DNA of 64,000 bases from Cryptosporangium arvum DSM 44712 (GTDB taxonomy: Bacteria > Actinomycetota > Actinomycetes > Mycobacteriales > Cryptosporangiaceae), in the NCBI RefSeq assembly GCF_000585375.1, contig NZ_KK073874.1, positions 7,193,913 to 7,257,912 on the forward strand, written 5' to 3'. Position 1 is the first letter of the stretch. The number at the start of each line of letters is the position of its first letter. The position numbers and the translations under genes are program-made. This document shows positions 1-8,487 of this stretch, in pieces. The notes under the pieces are model-generated. The model saw nothing but the letters and a program-made list of their open reading frames with translations, searched no databases and was not told where the DNA came from.

Positions 1-1226
1 GCCTCGTCCAGGTCGGAGTCGTCTCCACCCTGGTGGGCCGAACCACCCCCGAACGGCACGGCGACCAGAACCGGACCGAAAATCTCCTTCTGAACTATCT
101 CCGAGTCTTGCCCGACATCGACGATCAGCGTCGGCGCATAGTACGAACCTCTGATCAGTTCGTCGGTCTTCGGGATCTCGCCGCCGACGACCACGCGCGC
201 GCCGTAACCGCGGGCCCGGTCGACGAAGCCCGCCACCCGCTCCTGCTGGGCGCGGTGGATGAGCGGGCCCTGGTCGGTCGCCGGGTCGAGCGGCGCGCCC
301 AGCCGGACCCCGGCCATCAGCTCGGCGACCCGGTCGACGAACTCGGCGAAGCGGGAGCGGTGGACGTACGCGCGGGTGGCCGCGGTGCAGTCCTGGCCGG
401 TGTTGATCAGGGCGCCGGCCACGGCACCGTGCGCGGCGGCCTCGAGGTCGGCGTCGTCGAGTACGACGAACGGAGCCTTGCCGCCGAGCTCGAGGTGGAT
501 GCGCTTGGGGCCCTGGCTCGCCAGCTCCATGACCCGGCGGCCGACCGCCGAGGAACCGGTGAACGACACCATGCTCACGTCCGTGTGGGAGATGAGCGCC
601 TCGCCCGCTTCCCGTCCGACCCCCGTGATCACGTTGACGACCCCCGCCGGTGCACCCGCCTCGGTGGCCAGTTCCGCGAGGCGCAGCGACGTCAGCGGCG
701 TGTTCTCGGCCGGCTTGAGGACGATCGTGTTGCCGGCGGCGATGGCGGGCAGGATCTTCCAGGCCGCCATCTGCAGCGGGTAGTTCCACGGTGCGATCGA
801 GCCGACGACGCCGATCGGCTCCCGGCGCACCATCGACGTGTGGTCGGGCGAGTACTCGGCGGCGGCCTTCCCGGCCAGTTCACGGGCGGCGCCGGCGAAG
901 AACGCGGTGTTGTCGACCGTGCCCGGCACGTCGAACTCGGTCGAGAGCCGGATCGGCTTGCCGGTCTGCCTGCTCTCGAGCTCGGCGAGGTCGGCGGCCT
1001 CGGCGTCGAGCAGCGCGGCCAGCTTCGTGAGCACGGCCGAGCGCTCGCCGGGCGTGGCCCGCGACCACTCCTCGAACGCCGCCCCGGCCGCCGCGACGGC
1101 CCGATCGACGTCGTCGGAGTTCGCGAGCTCCACCGACTCGACGGCCTCCCCCGTGGCGGGGTCGATCACGTCGTAGGGGGTTCCGCTCGAACCGCGTGCC
1201 CGTTGCCCGGCGATGTACTGGTGCAC
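1..1226 (-). CDS. NAD(P)-dependent aldehyde dehydrogenase, 3' end outside window
   Basis: Oxidises an aldehyde to its acid with NAD(P)+. In this context the likely substrate is gamma-aminobutyraldehyde or succinate semialdehyde. 408 codons are present of a family norm near 470-490, so only the C-terminal end is missing. Visible family marks are SIAPWNYP near residue 125, the glutamate in LELGGKAP, the catalytic cysteine in NTGQDCTAATR and EIFGPVL near the edge. The chosen start is GTG at 1226, preceded by AGAGGACGG and giving VHQYIAGQ, the usual N-terminus. It is divergent from the FAD oxidase at 1432, with a shared 205-bp control region, and is a paralogue of the enzyme at 2949-4373. The family call is firm; the substrate is inferred. 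Confidence 0.93.
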   Translation of the reverse strand, partial: MHQYIAGQRARGSSGTPYDVIDPATGEAVESVELANSDDVDRAVAAAGAAFEEWSRATPGERSAVLTKLAALLDAEAADLAELESRQTGKPIRLSTEFDVPGTVDNTAFFAGAARELAGKAAAEYSPDHTSMVRREPIGVVGSIAPWNYPLQMAAWKILPAIAAGNTIVLKPAENTPLTSLRLAELATEAGAPAGVVNVITGVGREAGEALISHTDVSMVSFTGSSAVGRRVMELASQGPKRIHLELGGKAPFVVLDDADLEAAAHGAVAGALINTGQDCTAATRAYVHRSRFAEFVDRVAELMAGVRLGAPLDPATDQGPLIHRAQQERVAGFVDRARGYGARVVVGGEIPKTDELIRGSYYAPTLIVDVGQDSEIVQKEIFGPVLVAVPFGGGSAHQGGDDSDLDE

Positions 1227-1431
1227 CCGTAGACCGTCCTCTTCTCGCGCCGCGAGATTACAACCGATCCAGGCCCTGGAATCGGTCGGATGGGCCTGAG
1301 AATGACAGGCACGGCCGTAATCGGGCAAGGAATCCGTGAAACAATACGGTCTCAGATGATGAATCCGTTGTGGAACCTCGGAAACGTCTTGGTAACCGGG
1401 GTTCTCGTAGGTCCGTTTTAGGGGTATCCGC

Positions 1432-2811
1432 ATGGCCGAATCAGCTCTCAGCCTCTGGCTCGACGGGCGGACGCCCGGGCCGGCGGACCGCCGGGCCGGG
1501 TTGTCGGGCGACCTGGCCGTCGACGTCGCGATCGTCGGGGCCGGCTTCACCGGCCTGTGGACCGCCTACTATCTCGCCGCCGCCGATCCCTCGCTGCGCA
1601 TCGCGGTGCTCGAGGCCGAGTTCGCCGGATTCGGTGCCTCCGGGCGCAACGGCGGCTGGTGCTCGGCGCTCTTCCCGGCCTCCACCGCCCGGGTCGCCGG
1701 GGACCACGGCCGGGACGCGGCGATCGCGCTGCGCCGCGCGTTGTTCGACACCGTCGACGAGGTGGGCCGGGTCGCGGTGGCCGAGAACCTGGACATCGAC
1801 TGGGCCAAGGGCGGCACGCTGACGCTCGCGGCCGGAGCGGCCCAGGAGGCGCGGCTGCGCGCGGAACTCGAGGACGAGCGGCAGTGGGGCTTCGGGGACG
1901 CCGACTACCGCTGGCTGAACGCCGACGAGGCGCGGGCCCGGGTCGGGGTCGCGACCGACGTCCGCGGCGCGCTCTACACGCCGCACTGCGCGGCGATCCA
2001 CCCGGCGAAGCTGGCCCGGGGGCTGGCCGAGCTGGTCACGGCGCGCGGCGTCGAGCTGTTCGAGGGAACCCGGGTGACCCGCCTGGAGCCCGGGCGCGCG
2101 GTGACGGACGCCGGAACCGTCACGGCCGACGTCGTGATCCGGGCGACCGAGGGGTACACCCCGTCGCTGCCGGGCCACCGGCGGGCGGTGGCGCCGCTGT
2201 ACTCGCTGATGATCGCCACCGAGCCGCTGCCGGCCTGGTTCTTCGAGAGCGTCGGCTGGCGGTCGCGGGAGACGCTCACCGACGGCCGGCACCTGATCAT
2301 CTACGCGCAGCGCACCGCCGACGACCGGATCGCGCTGGGCGGGAGGGGTGCGCCGTACCCGTACGGGTCGAAGCTGCGTGACGAGGCCGAACGCGACCAG
2401 GCGGTGTTCGCCGCCCTGCACCGGACGCTGCTGGAGATGTTCCCGGGCGCCTCCGGGGCCGCGATCACGCACACCTGGGGCGGGCCGCTGGGCGTGCCGC
2501 GCGACTGGCACGCGTCGGTGGGGCTCGATCGCTCCACCGGCGTGGGGTGGGCCGGCGGGTACGTCGGTGACGGCGTCGCGACGACGAACCTCGCCGGGCG
2601 GACGCTCACCGACCTGGTGCTGAAGCGGGACACCGAGCTGACCCGCCTGCCCTGGGTAGGCCACCGCTCCCCGCAGTGGGAACCGGAGCCGCTCCGCTGG
2701 CTAGGCATGAGCGGCGGCCTCTGGGCCATGACCACCGCCGACAAGGTCGAAGCCCGCACCGGCACACCGGCTCGCCGAGCGTCGTTCATGCAGGGCTTGT
2801 TAGGCGGTTGA
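1432..2811 (+). CDS. FAD-dependent amine oxidoreductase, PuuB-like (DAO family)
   Basis: A 459-residue flavoprotein of the D-amino-acid oxidase fold. It resembles gamma-glutamylputrescine oxidases, which release an aminoaldehyde, ammonia and H2O2. The Rossmann FAD motif VAIVGAGFTGLWTAYYL lies at about residues 32-48 and is followed by GFGASGRNGGWCSA, typical of PuuB/OrdL proteins. A second nucleotide-contact segment, GWAGGYVGDGVATTNLAGR, is near residue 370. No signal peptide is seen, so it should be cytoplasmic. It is flanked by two aldehyde dehydrogenases that could take its product. The ATG at 1432 lies just upstream of the FAD motif. Sarcosine or another amine is an alternative substrate. 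Confidence 0.88.
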   Translation: MAESALSLWLDGRTPGPADRRAGLSGDLAVDVAIVGAGFTGLWTAYYLAAADPSLRIAVLEAEFAGFGASGRNGGWCSALFPASTARVAGDHGRDAAIALRRALFDTVDEVGRVAVAENLDIDWAKGGTLTLAAGAAQEARLRAELEDERQWGFGDADYRWLNADEARARVGVATDVRGALYTPHCAAIHPAKLARGLAELVTARGVELFEGTRVTRLEPGRAVTDAGTVTADVVIRATEGYTPSLPGHRRAVAPLYSLMIATEPLPAWFFESVGWRSRETLTDGRHLIIYAQRTADDRIALGGRGAPYPYGSKLRDEAERDQAVFAALHRTLLEMFPGASGAAITHTWGGPLGVPRDWHASVGLDRSTGVGWAGGYVGDGVATTNLAGRTLTDLVLKRDTELTRLPWVGHRSPQWEPEPLRWLGMSGGLWAMTTADKVEARTGTPARRASFMQGLLGG

Positions 2812-2826
2812 GGCGGCAAAGCCGCC
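2812..2826. terminator. Short GC hairpin in the convergent gap
   Basis: GGCGGC-AAA-GCCGCC immediately follows the stop codon of the FAD oxidase. The stem is only 6 bp and there is no T-tract, so termination is only possible. The rest of the gap to 2948 shows nothing else clear. Confidence 0.3.
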
Positions 2827-2948
2827 GTTGTGTACTGACCTGGAGCCCGCCCAGGGCAACGCTGCCAGTCGAGCGCGAATCCGCCGCGTATAGCTGATAC
2901 TCAAGGGTTCGTGCTCGCCTGGCGGCGTTGTTCTGGGCGGGCCGCCCA

Positions 2949-4373
2949 CTACCCCTCGATGTTCGACATTACGTGCTTGACGCGGGTGTAGTCCTCGAGG
3001 CCGTACATGCTCAGGTCCTTGCCGTAGCCGGAGTGCTTGAAGCCTCCGTGCGGCATCTCGGCGACGAGCGGGATGTGGGTGTTGATCCACACGCACCCGA
3101 AGTCGAGCTTCTTGGCCATCCGCATCGCCCGGCCGTGGTCCTTCGTCCACACCGACGACGCCAGCCCGTACTTGACCCCGTTGGCCCAGCGCAGCGCCTC
3201 GGCCTCGTCGGAGAACTTCTGCACGGTGATGACCGGCCCGAACACCTCGTTCTGGACGATCTCGTCGTTCTGGTTCAGGCCCGAAACGACCGTGGGGGCG
3301 TAGAAGAAGCCCCGGTCGCCGACGCGCGCGCCACCGGCGTCGAGGGAAGCGTGGTCGGGCAGCCGGTCGATGAACCCAGTGACCTTCTCCAGCTGAGCGG
3401 CGGAGTTCACCGGCCCGTAGAGCGCGTCGGCGTTGTCCGGAGCCCCCGTGACCGTGCCGCGCGCCTGCTCGGCCAGCGCCGCCACGAAGTCGTTGTGCAG
3501 GTGCGGGGCCACCAGCACCCGGGTCGCCGCGGTGCAGTCCTGCCCGGCGTTGAAGTACCCGGCGACCGCGATCGCCTCCGCCGCGGCCTCGATGTCCGCG
3601 TCGTCGAACACGATCACCGGCGCCTTGCCGCCGAGCTCGAGGTGCACGCGCTTGAGATCCTTCGCGGCACTCCCCGCGACCTCCATGCCGGCGCGGACCG
3701 AGCCGGTGATCGAGACCATGTCGACGTCCTCGTGCTCGACCAGCGCGCGACCGGTGTCGCGGTCGCCGGTGATCACGTTGAACACGCCCTCGGGCAGGAA
3801 CTCGGCCGCGATCTCGGCCAGCAGCAGCGTCGACGCCGGCGTGGTGTCCGACGGCTTGAGCACCACGGTGTTGCCCGCCGCGATCGCCGGCGCGAACTTC
3901 CACACCGCCATCATCATCGGGTAGTTCCACGGCGCCACCTGCCCGCAGACCCCGACCGGCTCGCGCCGGATGAACGAGGTGTGCCCGGCCATGTACTCGC
4001 CGGCCGACTTGCCCTCCAGCACCCGGGCCGCCCCGGCGAAGAAGCGGATCTGGTCGACCATCGGCGGAATTTCTTCCTCGGTCGTCAGCTGGAGCGGCTT
4101 GCCGGTGTTCTCCGACTCGACCTTCACCAGTTCGTCGGCGCGCGCCTCGATCGCGTCGGCGATCTTCAGCAGTGCCTTCTGCCGTTCGCTGGGCGTCGAG
4201 TCGCGCCACGACTCGAACGCGACCCGGGCGGTCTTGACGGCGGTGTCCACATCCGCGGCACCGGAGAGCGGGGCGCTCGTGTACACCTCGCCCGTGCTCG
4301 GGTCCACCACGTCCGTCGTCCGTCCGTCGCCGGCAGCCGTCTGCTTGCCACCGACGAAGTTGTGCAGCGTCAT
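2949..4373 (-). CDS. Gamma-aminobutyraldehyde dehydrogenase
   Basis: 474 residues, a complete ALDH of normal length. It oxidises 4-aminobutanal to GABA with NAD+ in the putrescine route. The N-terminus MTLHNFVGGKQTAAGDGRTT and the PSTGEVYT segment match the bacterial aminobutyraldehyde dehydrogenase group. QVAPWNYPMMMAVWK (about residue 145), LELGGKAPVIV (catalytic Glu) and NAGQDCTAATR (catalytic Cys) are all present. It is convergent with the FAD oxidase and divergent from the Lrp regulator and aminotransferase, a layout familiar from actinomycete polyamine clusters. The family is certain and the substrate probable. Betaine aldehyde dehydrogenase is the nearest alternative. Confidence 0.9.
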   Translation of the reverse strand: MTLHNFVGGKQTAAGDGRTTDVVDPSTGEVYTSAPLSGAADVDTAVKTARVAFESWRDSTPSERQKALLKIADAIEARADELVKVESENTGKPLQLTTEEEIPPMVDQIRFFAGAARVLEGKSAGEYMAGHTSFIRREPVGVCGQVAPWNYPMMMAVWKFAPAIAAGNTVVLKPSDTTPASTLLLAEIAAEFLPEGVFNVITGDRDTGRALVEHEDVDMVSITGSVRAGMEVAGSAAKDLKRVHLELGGKAPVIVFDDADIEAAAEAIAVAGYFNAGQDCTAATRVLVAPHLHNDFVAALAEQARGTVTGAPDNADALYGPVNSAAQLEKVTGFIDRLPDHASLDAGGARVGDRGFFYAPTVVSGLNQNDEIVQNEVFGPVITVQKFSDEAEALRWANGVKYGLASSVWTKDHGRAMRMAKKLDFGCVWINTHIPLVAEMPHGGFKHSGYGKDLSMYGLEDYTRVKHVMSNIEG

Positions 4374-4429
4374 CGTCTCTCCGTAATGTCACCTTGAGCT
4401 GACTTGTCCGCGAAGCACCTCCTATCTCA

Positions 4430-4453
4430 TTGCATCCGTAACGGAATCCGCAA
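4430..4453. promoter_or_regulatory. Candidate Lrp/AsnC operator in the divergent region
   Basis: An imperfect dyad: outer arms TTGC and GCAA enclose an inner CCG-TAA-CGG. It lies between the aldehyde dehydrogenase start (4373) and the Lrp coding region, where an autoregulatory site would be expected. The arms are not centred on the inner dyad, so this is only a suggestion. Confidence 0.25.
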
Positions 4454-4490
4454 GAAGAAGGCGGAAACTCAACGGAATCACTTGCCCCAG

Positions 4491-5003
4491 GTGGTAGGTC
4501 TCAGCAACCATGGGCAGGTGCAGCCCACCTCCTCCAGCCGCTCCGCCGGCCCGCCCGTCGTCCTGGACGACATCGCGAAGCGGATCATCGAGCAGCTCCA
4601 GAGGGACGGCCGACGTTCCTACGCGGCGATCGCGAAGGACGTCGGGCTATCCGAAGCCGCCGTTCGCCAGCGGATCCAGCGCCTCCTCGAGGCCGGGGTC
4701 ATGCAGATCGTCGCGGTCACCGACCCGTTGATGCTGGGGTTCCGGCGTCAGGCGATGGTCGGGGTACGCGCCGAGGGCGACCTGCGCGAGGTGGCCGAGC
4801 GTCTCGGCAAGTTGGACGAGATCGATTACGTCGTACTGACCGCCGGTTCGTACGACGTCCTGCTCGAGGTGGTCGCCGAGGACGACGACCACTTGCTGCG
4901 CGTCGTCAATGAGCTGATCCGGCAGGTACCGGGTGTGCGGAGCACCGAGATCTTCATGTACCTGCGCCTGGTGAAGCAGACCTATTCCTGGGGGACCAGA
5001 TGA
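4491..5003 (+). CDS. Lrp/AsnC-family transcriptional regulator
   Basis: A DNA-binding regulator with an N-terminal winged HTH (LDDIAKRIIEQLQRDGRRSYAAIAKDVGLSEAAVRQRIQRL) and a C-terminal RAM/AsnC ligand domain (GSYDVLLEVVAEDDDHLLRVVNEL). The reading frame is open from a TTG at 4404, but those extra residues (RKKKAETQRNH) look non-native and would cover a candidate operator. GTG at 4491 (170 aa) or 4518 is more plausible; neither has a good ribosome site. Its stop overlaps the next start as ATGA at 5000-5003, so the aminotransferase is translationally coupled to it. It probably controls the polyamine genes on both sides, with an amino acid or amine as effector. Confidence 0.87.
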   Translation: MVGLSNHGQVQPTSSSRSAGPPVVLDDIAKRIIEQLQRDGRRSYAAIAKDVGLSEAAVRQRIQRLLEAGVMQIVAVTDPLMLGFRRQAMVGVRAEGDLREVAERLGKLDEIDYVVLTAGSYDVLLEVVAEDDDHLLRVVNELIRQVPGVRSTEIFMYLRLVKQTYSWGTR

Positions 5004-6397
5004 CCACCACCCCGATCGAGACCGCCGGGGCAGGCGGGAACGACAAACTCTCCCGAACCGCGTACGACCACCTGTGGATGCACTTCACGCGGATGTCGAC
5101 GTACCGGGACGAGCCCGTCCCGACGATCGCCCGCGGCGACGGCATGTACATCTACGACACCAACGGCAAGAAGTACCTCGACGGGCTCGCGGGTCTGTTC
5201 GTCGTGCAGGCCGGCCACGGCCGCGTCGAACTGGCCGAGGCGGCCTACAAGCAGGCGCAGGAGCTCGCGTTCTTCCCGCTCTGGGGGCACGCGCACCCGG
5301 CCGCCATCGAGCTGGCCGAGCGGCTGGCGCACTACGCCCCGGGCGACCTGAACCGGGTGTTCTTCACGACCGGAGGCGGCGAGGCCGTCGAGACCGCGTG
5401 GAAGGCCGCGAAGCAGTACTTCAAGCTGACCGGCAAGCCGTTAAAGCACAAGGTCATCAGCCGTTCGATCGCCTACCACGGCACCCCGCAGGGCGCGCTG
5501 TCGATCACCGGCATCCCCGACGCCAAGAAGTACTTCGAGCCGCTGGTGCCCGGGGCGTTCAAGGCTCCGAACACGAACTTCTACCGCGCCCCCGAGCACG
5601 GGGACGACCTCGAGGCGTTCGGGCGCTGGGCCGCCGACCAGATCGAGCAGGCGATCGTGATGGAGGGCCCCGACACCGTCGCCGCGGTGTTCGTCGAGCC
5701 CGTGCAGAACTCCGGCGGGTGCTTCCCGCCGCCGCCCGGTTACTTCCAGCGGCTGCGCGAGATCTGCGACCGGCACGACGTGCTGCTCGTCTCCGACGAG
5801 GTGATCTGCGCGTTCGGCCGGCTCGGCACGATGTTCGCCTGCGACAAGTTCGACTACGTGCCGGACATCATCACCTGCGCGAAGGGCATGACGTCCGGCT
5901 ACTCGCCGATCGGCGCGGCGATCTTCTCCGACCGCCTGATGGAGCCTTTCCTGGAGGGCGCCAACTACTTCCCGCACGGCTACACGTTCGGCGGGCACCC
6001 GGTGTCGGCGCGCGTCGGCCTGGCCAACCTCGACCTGTTCGAGCGTGAGGGCCTCAACAACCACGTGCTCGCGAACGAGGACGCGTTCCGGGCGACCCTG
6101 GAGAAGCTGTACGACCTGCCGATCGTCGGTGACGTGCGCGGGAACGGCTTCTTCTACGGCATCGAGATGGTCAAGGACAAGGCCACCAAGGAGACGTTCG
6201 ACACCGACGAGAGCGAGCGCCTGCTGCGTGGTTTCCTCTCCAAGGCGCTGTTCGACGCCGGCCTGTACTGCCGGGCCGACGACCGGGGTGACCCGGTGAT
6301 CCAGCTGTCGCCGCCGCTGATCGCCGACCAGTCGCACTTCGACGAGATGGAGCAGATCCTGCGCTCGGTTCTCACCGAGGCGTGGTCGCGGATCTAA
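5000..6397 (+). CDS. Class III aminotransferase, probable putrescine/omega-amino acid:pyruvate transaminase
   Basis: 465 residues of PLP fold type I. It transfers an omega-amino group (putrescine, GABA or beta-alanine) to pyruvate or 2-oxoglutarate. Visible are the cofactor phosphate contact TTGGGEAVETAWK (about residue 125), SRSIAYHGTPQGALS, the PLP-ring aspartate in LLVSDEVICAFGR, and the Schiff-base lysine in CAKGMTSGYSPIGA (about residue 297). The N-terminal LWMHFTRM is typical of the actinobacterial putrescine-cluster enzymes. Translation starts inside the regulator's stop (ATGA). With the oxidase and dehydrogenases it completes a putrescine-to-succinate route. Exact donor specificity cannot be read from sequence. 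Confidence 0.9.
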   Translation: MTTTPIETAGAGGNDKLSRTAYDHLWMHFTRMSTYRDEPVPTIARGDGMYIYDTNGKKYLDGLAGLFVVQAGHGRVELAEAAYKQAQELAFFPLWGHAHPAAIELAERLAHYAPGDLNRVFFTTGGGEAVETAWKAAKQYFKLTGKPLKHKVISRSIAYHGTPQGALSITGIPDAKKYFEPLVPGAFKAPNTNFYRAPEHGDDLEAFGRWAADQIEQAIVMEGPDTVAAVFVEPVQNSGGCFPPPPGYFQRLREICDRHDVLLVSDEVICAFGRLGTMFACDKFDYVPDIITCAKGMTSGYSPIGAAIFSDRLMEPFLEGANYFPHGYTFGGHPVSARVGLANLDLFEREGLNNHVLANEDAFRATLEKLYDLPIVGDVRGNGFFYGIEMVKDKATKETFDTDESERLLRGFLSKALFDAGLYCRADDRGDPVIQLSPPLIADQSHFDEMEQILRSVLTEAWSRI

Positions 6398-6451
6398 GTT
6401 CTACAGCGTGTGGAAGAATGCGGCTCAACGAGGCCGGACGAGGAGGAAACC

Positions 6452-6673
6452 GTGGCCGAGGACGAGCCGGTAGTCGCACCTGACCAGCTCAGGGAGGGTC
6501 ACCCGAAGCTCTGGCGTGGGCTGGCCGTCGTGTCGGCCCTCTCGCTGGTGGTGATGGCCGTCGGCAATCACGAGGGTCACGTCGAGGACCTGTTCCTGTT
6601 CGTCGGCGCCGCGATCATCCTGGTGATGCTCGGCTGGGACGCCGTTCAGCGTCGCTACGGCGTCAAGCGCTGA
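6452..6673 (+). CDS. DUF2631-type small membrane protein
   Basis: 73 residues from GTG 6452, which has AGGAGG five bases upstream. The frame is open 14 codons further 5' (from 6410), but that start lacks a ribosome site. Two transmembrane helices are seen: LAVVSALSLVVMAVGNH and DLFLFVGAAIILVMLGW. The GNHEGHVEDLFL loop and basic RRYGVKR tail match the actinobacterial DUF2631 family, whose function is unknown. It stands alone and is followed at once by a strong terminator. Confidence 0.8.
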   Translation: MAEDEPVVAPDQLREGHPKLWRGLAVVSALSLVVMAVGNHEGHVEDLFLFVGAAIILVMLGWDAVQRRYGVKR

Positions 6674-6680
6674 GTTTTCG

Positions 6681-6725
6681 CACGAAGAAGGCCCCGGGGG
6701 AAAATCCCCCGGGGCCTTCTTCGTG
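6681..6725. terminator. Strong bidirectional intrinsic terminator
   Basis: A perfect 21-bp inverted repeat (6681-6701 with 6705-6725) with a 3-nt loop. The arm is CACGAAGAAGGCCCCGGGGG plus A, so A/T-rich outer ends give a T-containing tail on either strand. It sits between the convergent DUF2631 gene and the DivIVA-domain gene and can serve both. Confidence 0.9.
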
Positions 6726-6733
6726 TTCTGGGC

Positions 6734-8482
6734 TCAGCCGACGCGGCGGCCGTAGAGACCGCGGACCTGGCGCAGCGCCTCGTCGACGTCGTCCTCGAAG
6801 TACCCACCCTGGACCAGGCCGAACTGGCCGGGCATCAGGTCGCTGTCGGAGACCTGGCCGCCGCTGCGGCCCTCCATCATCGCCTGGATGGCGTCGAACA
6901 GCCGCTCGACCTGACCGGGGTCGTACCCGGAGCCGAAGCGACGCGGCCGGAAGCTCGACCGGAGCTCCGCGACGACGGCCTTGTCCTCGTTGGTGAACGG
7001 GGAGACGAGACCCGGAACGGCGCCCATCTCCATCGTCATCTCCTTGCCGTACCGGCCCGCGTACTCCGGCTCGGCGCCGCCCCGACCGGCCGGGAGCTCC
7101 CGGAAGCCGGACTCCTGGCCGAACTGGCGACCGCCCCGGGGCGGCGGGACCGACCCGGAGACCGGCACACCGGACACGACCGGGTGCGGACCGGTGCCCT
7201 CGGGCTCCGGGTAGCCGCCGCGGCCGGCGGTGCGGTACTCGCCCGTGTTGCCGCCGCGGTAGCCCCCGGCGAACTCGCGGGCCGGCACGTCACCGTAGGA
7301 CGGCTGCTCCTGGTACGGCTCCGGGTACCCGCCGCCGTTGCGCGGCCGCGGGCCACCGCCCCCGTAGGGGCCGCCGGAGTAGGGCTGGCTCTCGGAGTAG
7401 GACGGACCCTCGCGGTACTGCGCGCCCTCGGCGTACGAGGGACCTTCGCGGTACCCGCCGGCCGACCCGTACGGCGGGATCTCGGCGTAGGCCGTCTGGT
7501 CCAGGTACTGCGACTGGTCGGCGTAGGGAGCCTGCTCCGCGTACGACGGGCCCTCCTGGAACCGGCCGTTGTTGCGGTCGGCGTAGGCGGCCTGGTCGGC
7601 GTATTGCGCGCCCTCCGCGTACGACGGCTGCTCGACGTAGGGCGGCGCGTTGTCGTAGCGGTCGTTGCCGCCGCGGTAGCCACCGCCGTACGAGGGCTCC
7701 TCGCGGTACCGCTCGCCGCCGGGGGCGCCGCCGTAGGGCGTCTGCTCCGGGTACGCGGCGTTGTCGCGGTACCGGTCGTCGCGGTACGGGTCGTTCGGTT
7801 CGTTCCAGCCGCCGCCGCTGACCGGCGCGCCCCGGTACTCGTTGGGCTCGCGCATCTGCGCGGCCTCACGCATCGGGCCGGGCTGGTGGATCGTCGGGGC
7901 CTCACCGGGGCCGCGGTAGCCACCGCCGTACGACGGCTCCTCGCGGTAACCGCCACCGCCGCCGTAGACGCCCGGCTGCTCGCGGTAGTCGGGCTCGTCC
8001 CGGTAGGGGGCCTGGCCGCCGTAGGACGGCTCCTCCCGGCCGTATACGCCGGGTTCCTCACGGAAGCCCGGACGCCCGTAGGTGCCCGACGGCTCGTTGC
8101 GGAAACCGCCGCCGTAGGTGGCCGGCTCGGGCTGCACGCCCGGCGACCCCATCGCGCCGTAGGACGGCACCTCTTCGCGGTCCTGGTAGGCCGAGGGACC
8201 GGCCTCCAGCGCGCGGAAGCCGTTGGAGCCACGCGGCGGCAGGCCCGAGGCCAGCTCGTCGAGCTCCTTCTCGAGCCGGTCGAGGTGCAGGTCGACCTGC
8301 CACTCGTCGTAGCCGCCGAAGCGGGTGCGGAACACGACGTCGCGGATGTCCGCTGCGGTGAGCGGATCACCAATGGGTCGCCGCGCCAGCGTCGCCTCGG
8401 CCCGGTCGAGGAACTCGTCGACCTCGTCGACCTTGTAGCCCCGCTTCAGTGCCTTCCGGCGAAACCTGTCGCCCTGAGCCAT
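6734..8482 (-). CDS. DivIVA-domain protein with long Tyr/Gly/Pro/Glu-rich repeat region
   Basis: 582 residues. Three DivIVA-type motifs are visible: FRRKALKRGYKVDEVDEFLDR (residues 7-27), FRTRFGGYDEWQVDLHLDRL (about 50-70) and, near the C-terminus, FRPRRFGSGYDPGQVERLF. Between the second and third lie about 400 residues of low-complexity YREEPSYGGGYR and YAEQAPYADQ-like repeats, probably disordered. DivIVA modules usually bind curved membrane and recruit growth or division factors. There is no long coiled coil, unlike Wag31. The chosen ATG is at 8482, 10 nt after GGAGG. An ATG at 8491 overlaps the rlmN stop as ATGA but leaves only one base to the same GGAGG. It is co-transcribed with rlmN. 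Confidence 0.82.
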   Translation of the reverse strand: MAQGDRFRRKALKRGYKVDEVDEFLDRAEATLARRPIGDPLTAADIRDVVFRTRFGGYDEWQVDLHLDRLEKELDELASGLPPRGSNGFRALEAGPSAYQDREEVPSYGAMGSPGVQPEPATYGGGFRNEPSGTYGRPGFREEPGVYGREEPSYGGQAPYRDEPDYREQPGVYGGGGGYREEPSYGGGYRGPGEAPTIHQPGPMREAAQMREPNEYRGAPVSGGGWNEPNDPYRDDRYRDNAAYPEQTPYGGAPGGERYREEPSYGGGYRGGNDRYDNAPPYVEQPSYAEGAQYADQAAYADRNNGRFQEGPSYAEQAPYADQSQYLDQTAYAEIPPYGSAGGYREGPSYAEGAQYREGPSYSESQPYSGGPYGGGGPRPRNGGGYPEPYQEQPSYGDVPAREFAGGYRGGNTGEYRTAGRGGYPEPEGTGPHPVVSGVPVSGSVPPPRGGRQFGQESGFRELPAGRGGAEPEYAGRYGKEMTMEMGAVPGLVSPFTNEDKAVVAELRSSFRPRRFGSGYDPGQVERLFDAIQAMMEGRSGGQVSDSDLMPGQFGLVQGGYFEDDVDEALRQVRGLYGRRVG

Positions 8483-8487
8483 TGTCC

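Noticed and set aside
33..1232. A 399-codon plus-strand frame at the window start
   Set aside because: It is antisense to a clear aldehyde dehydrogenase, is very Arg/Gly-rich and has no family features. Such long shadows are usual in high-GC DNA.
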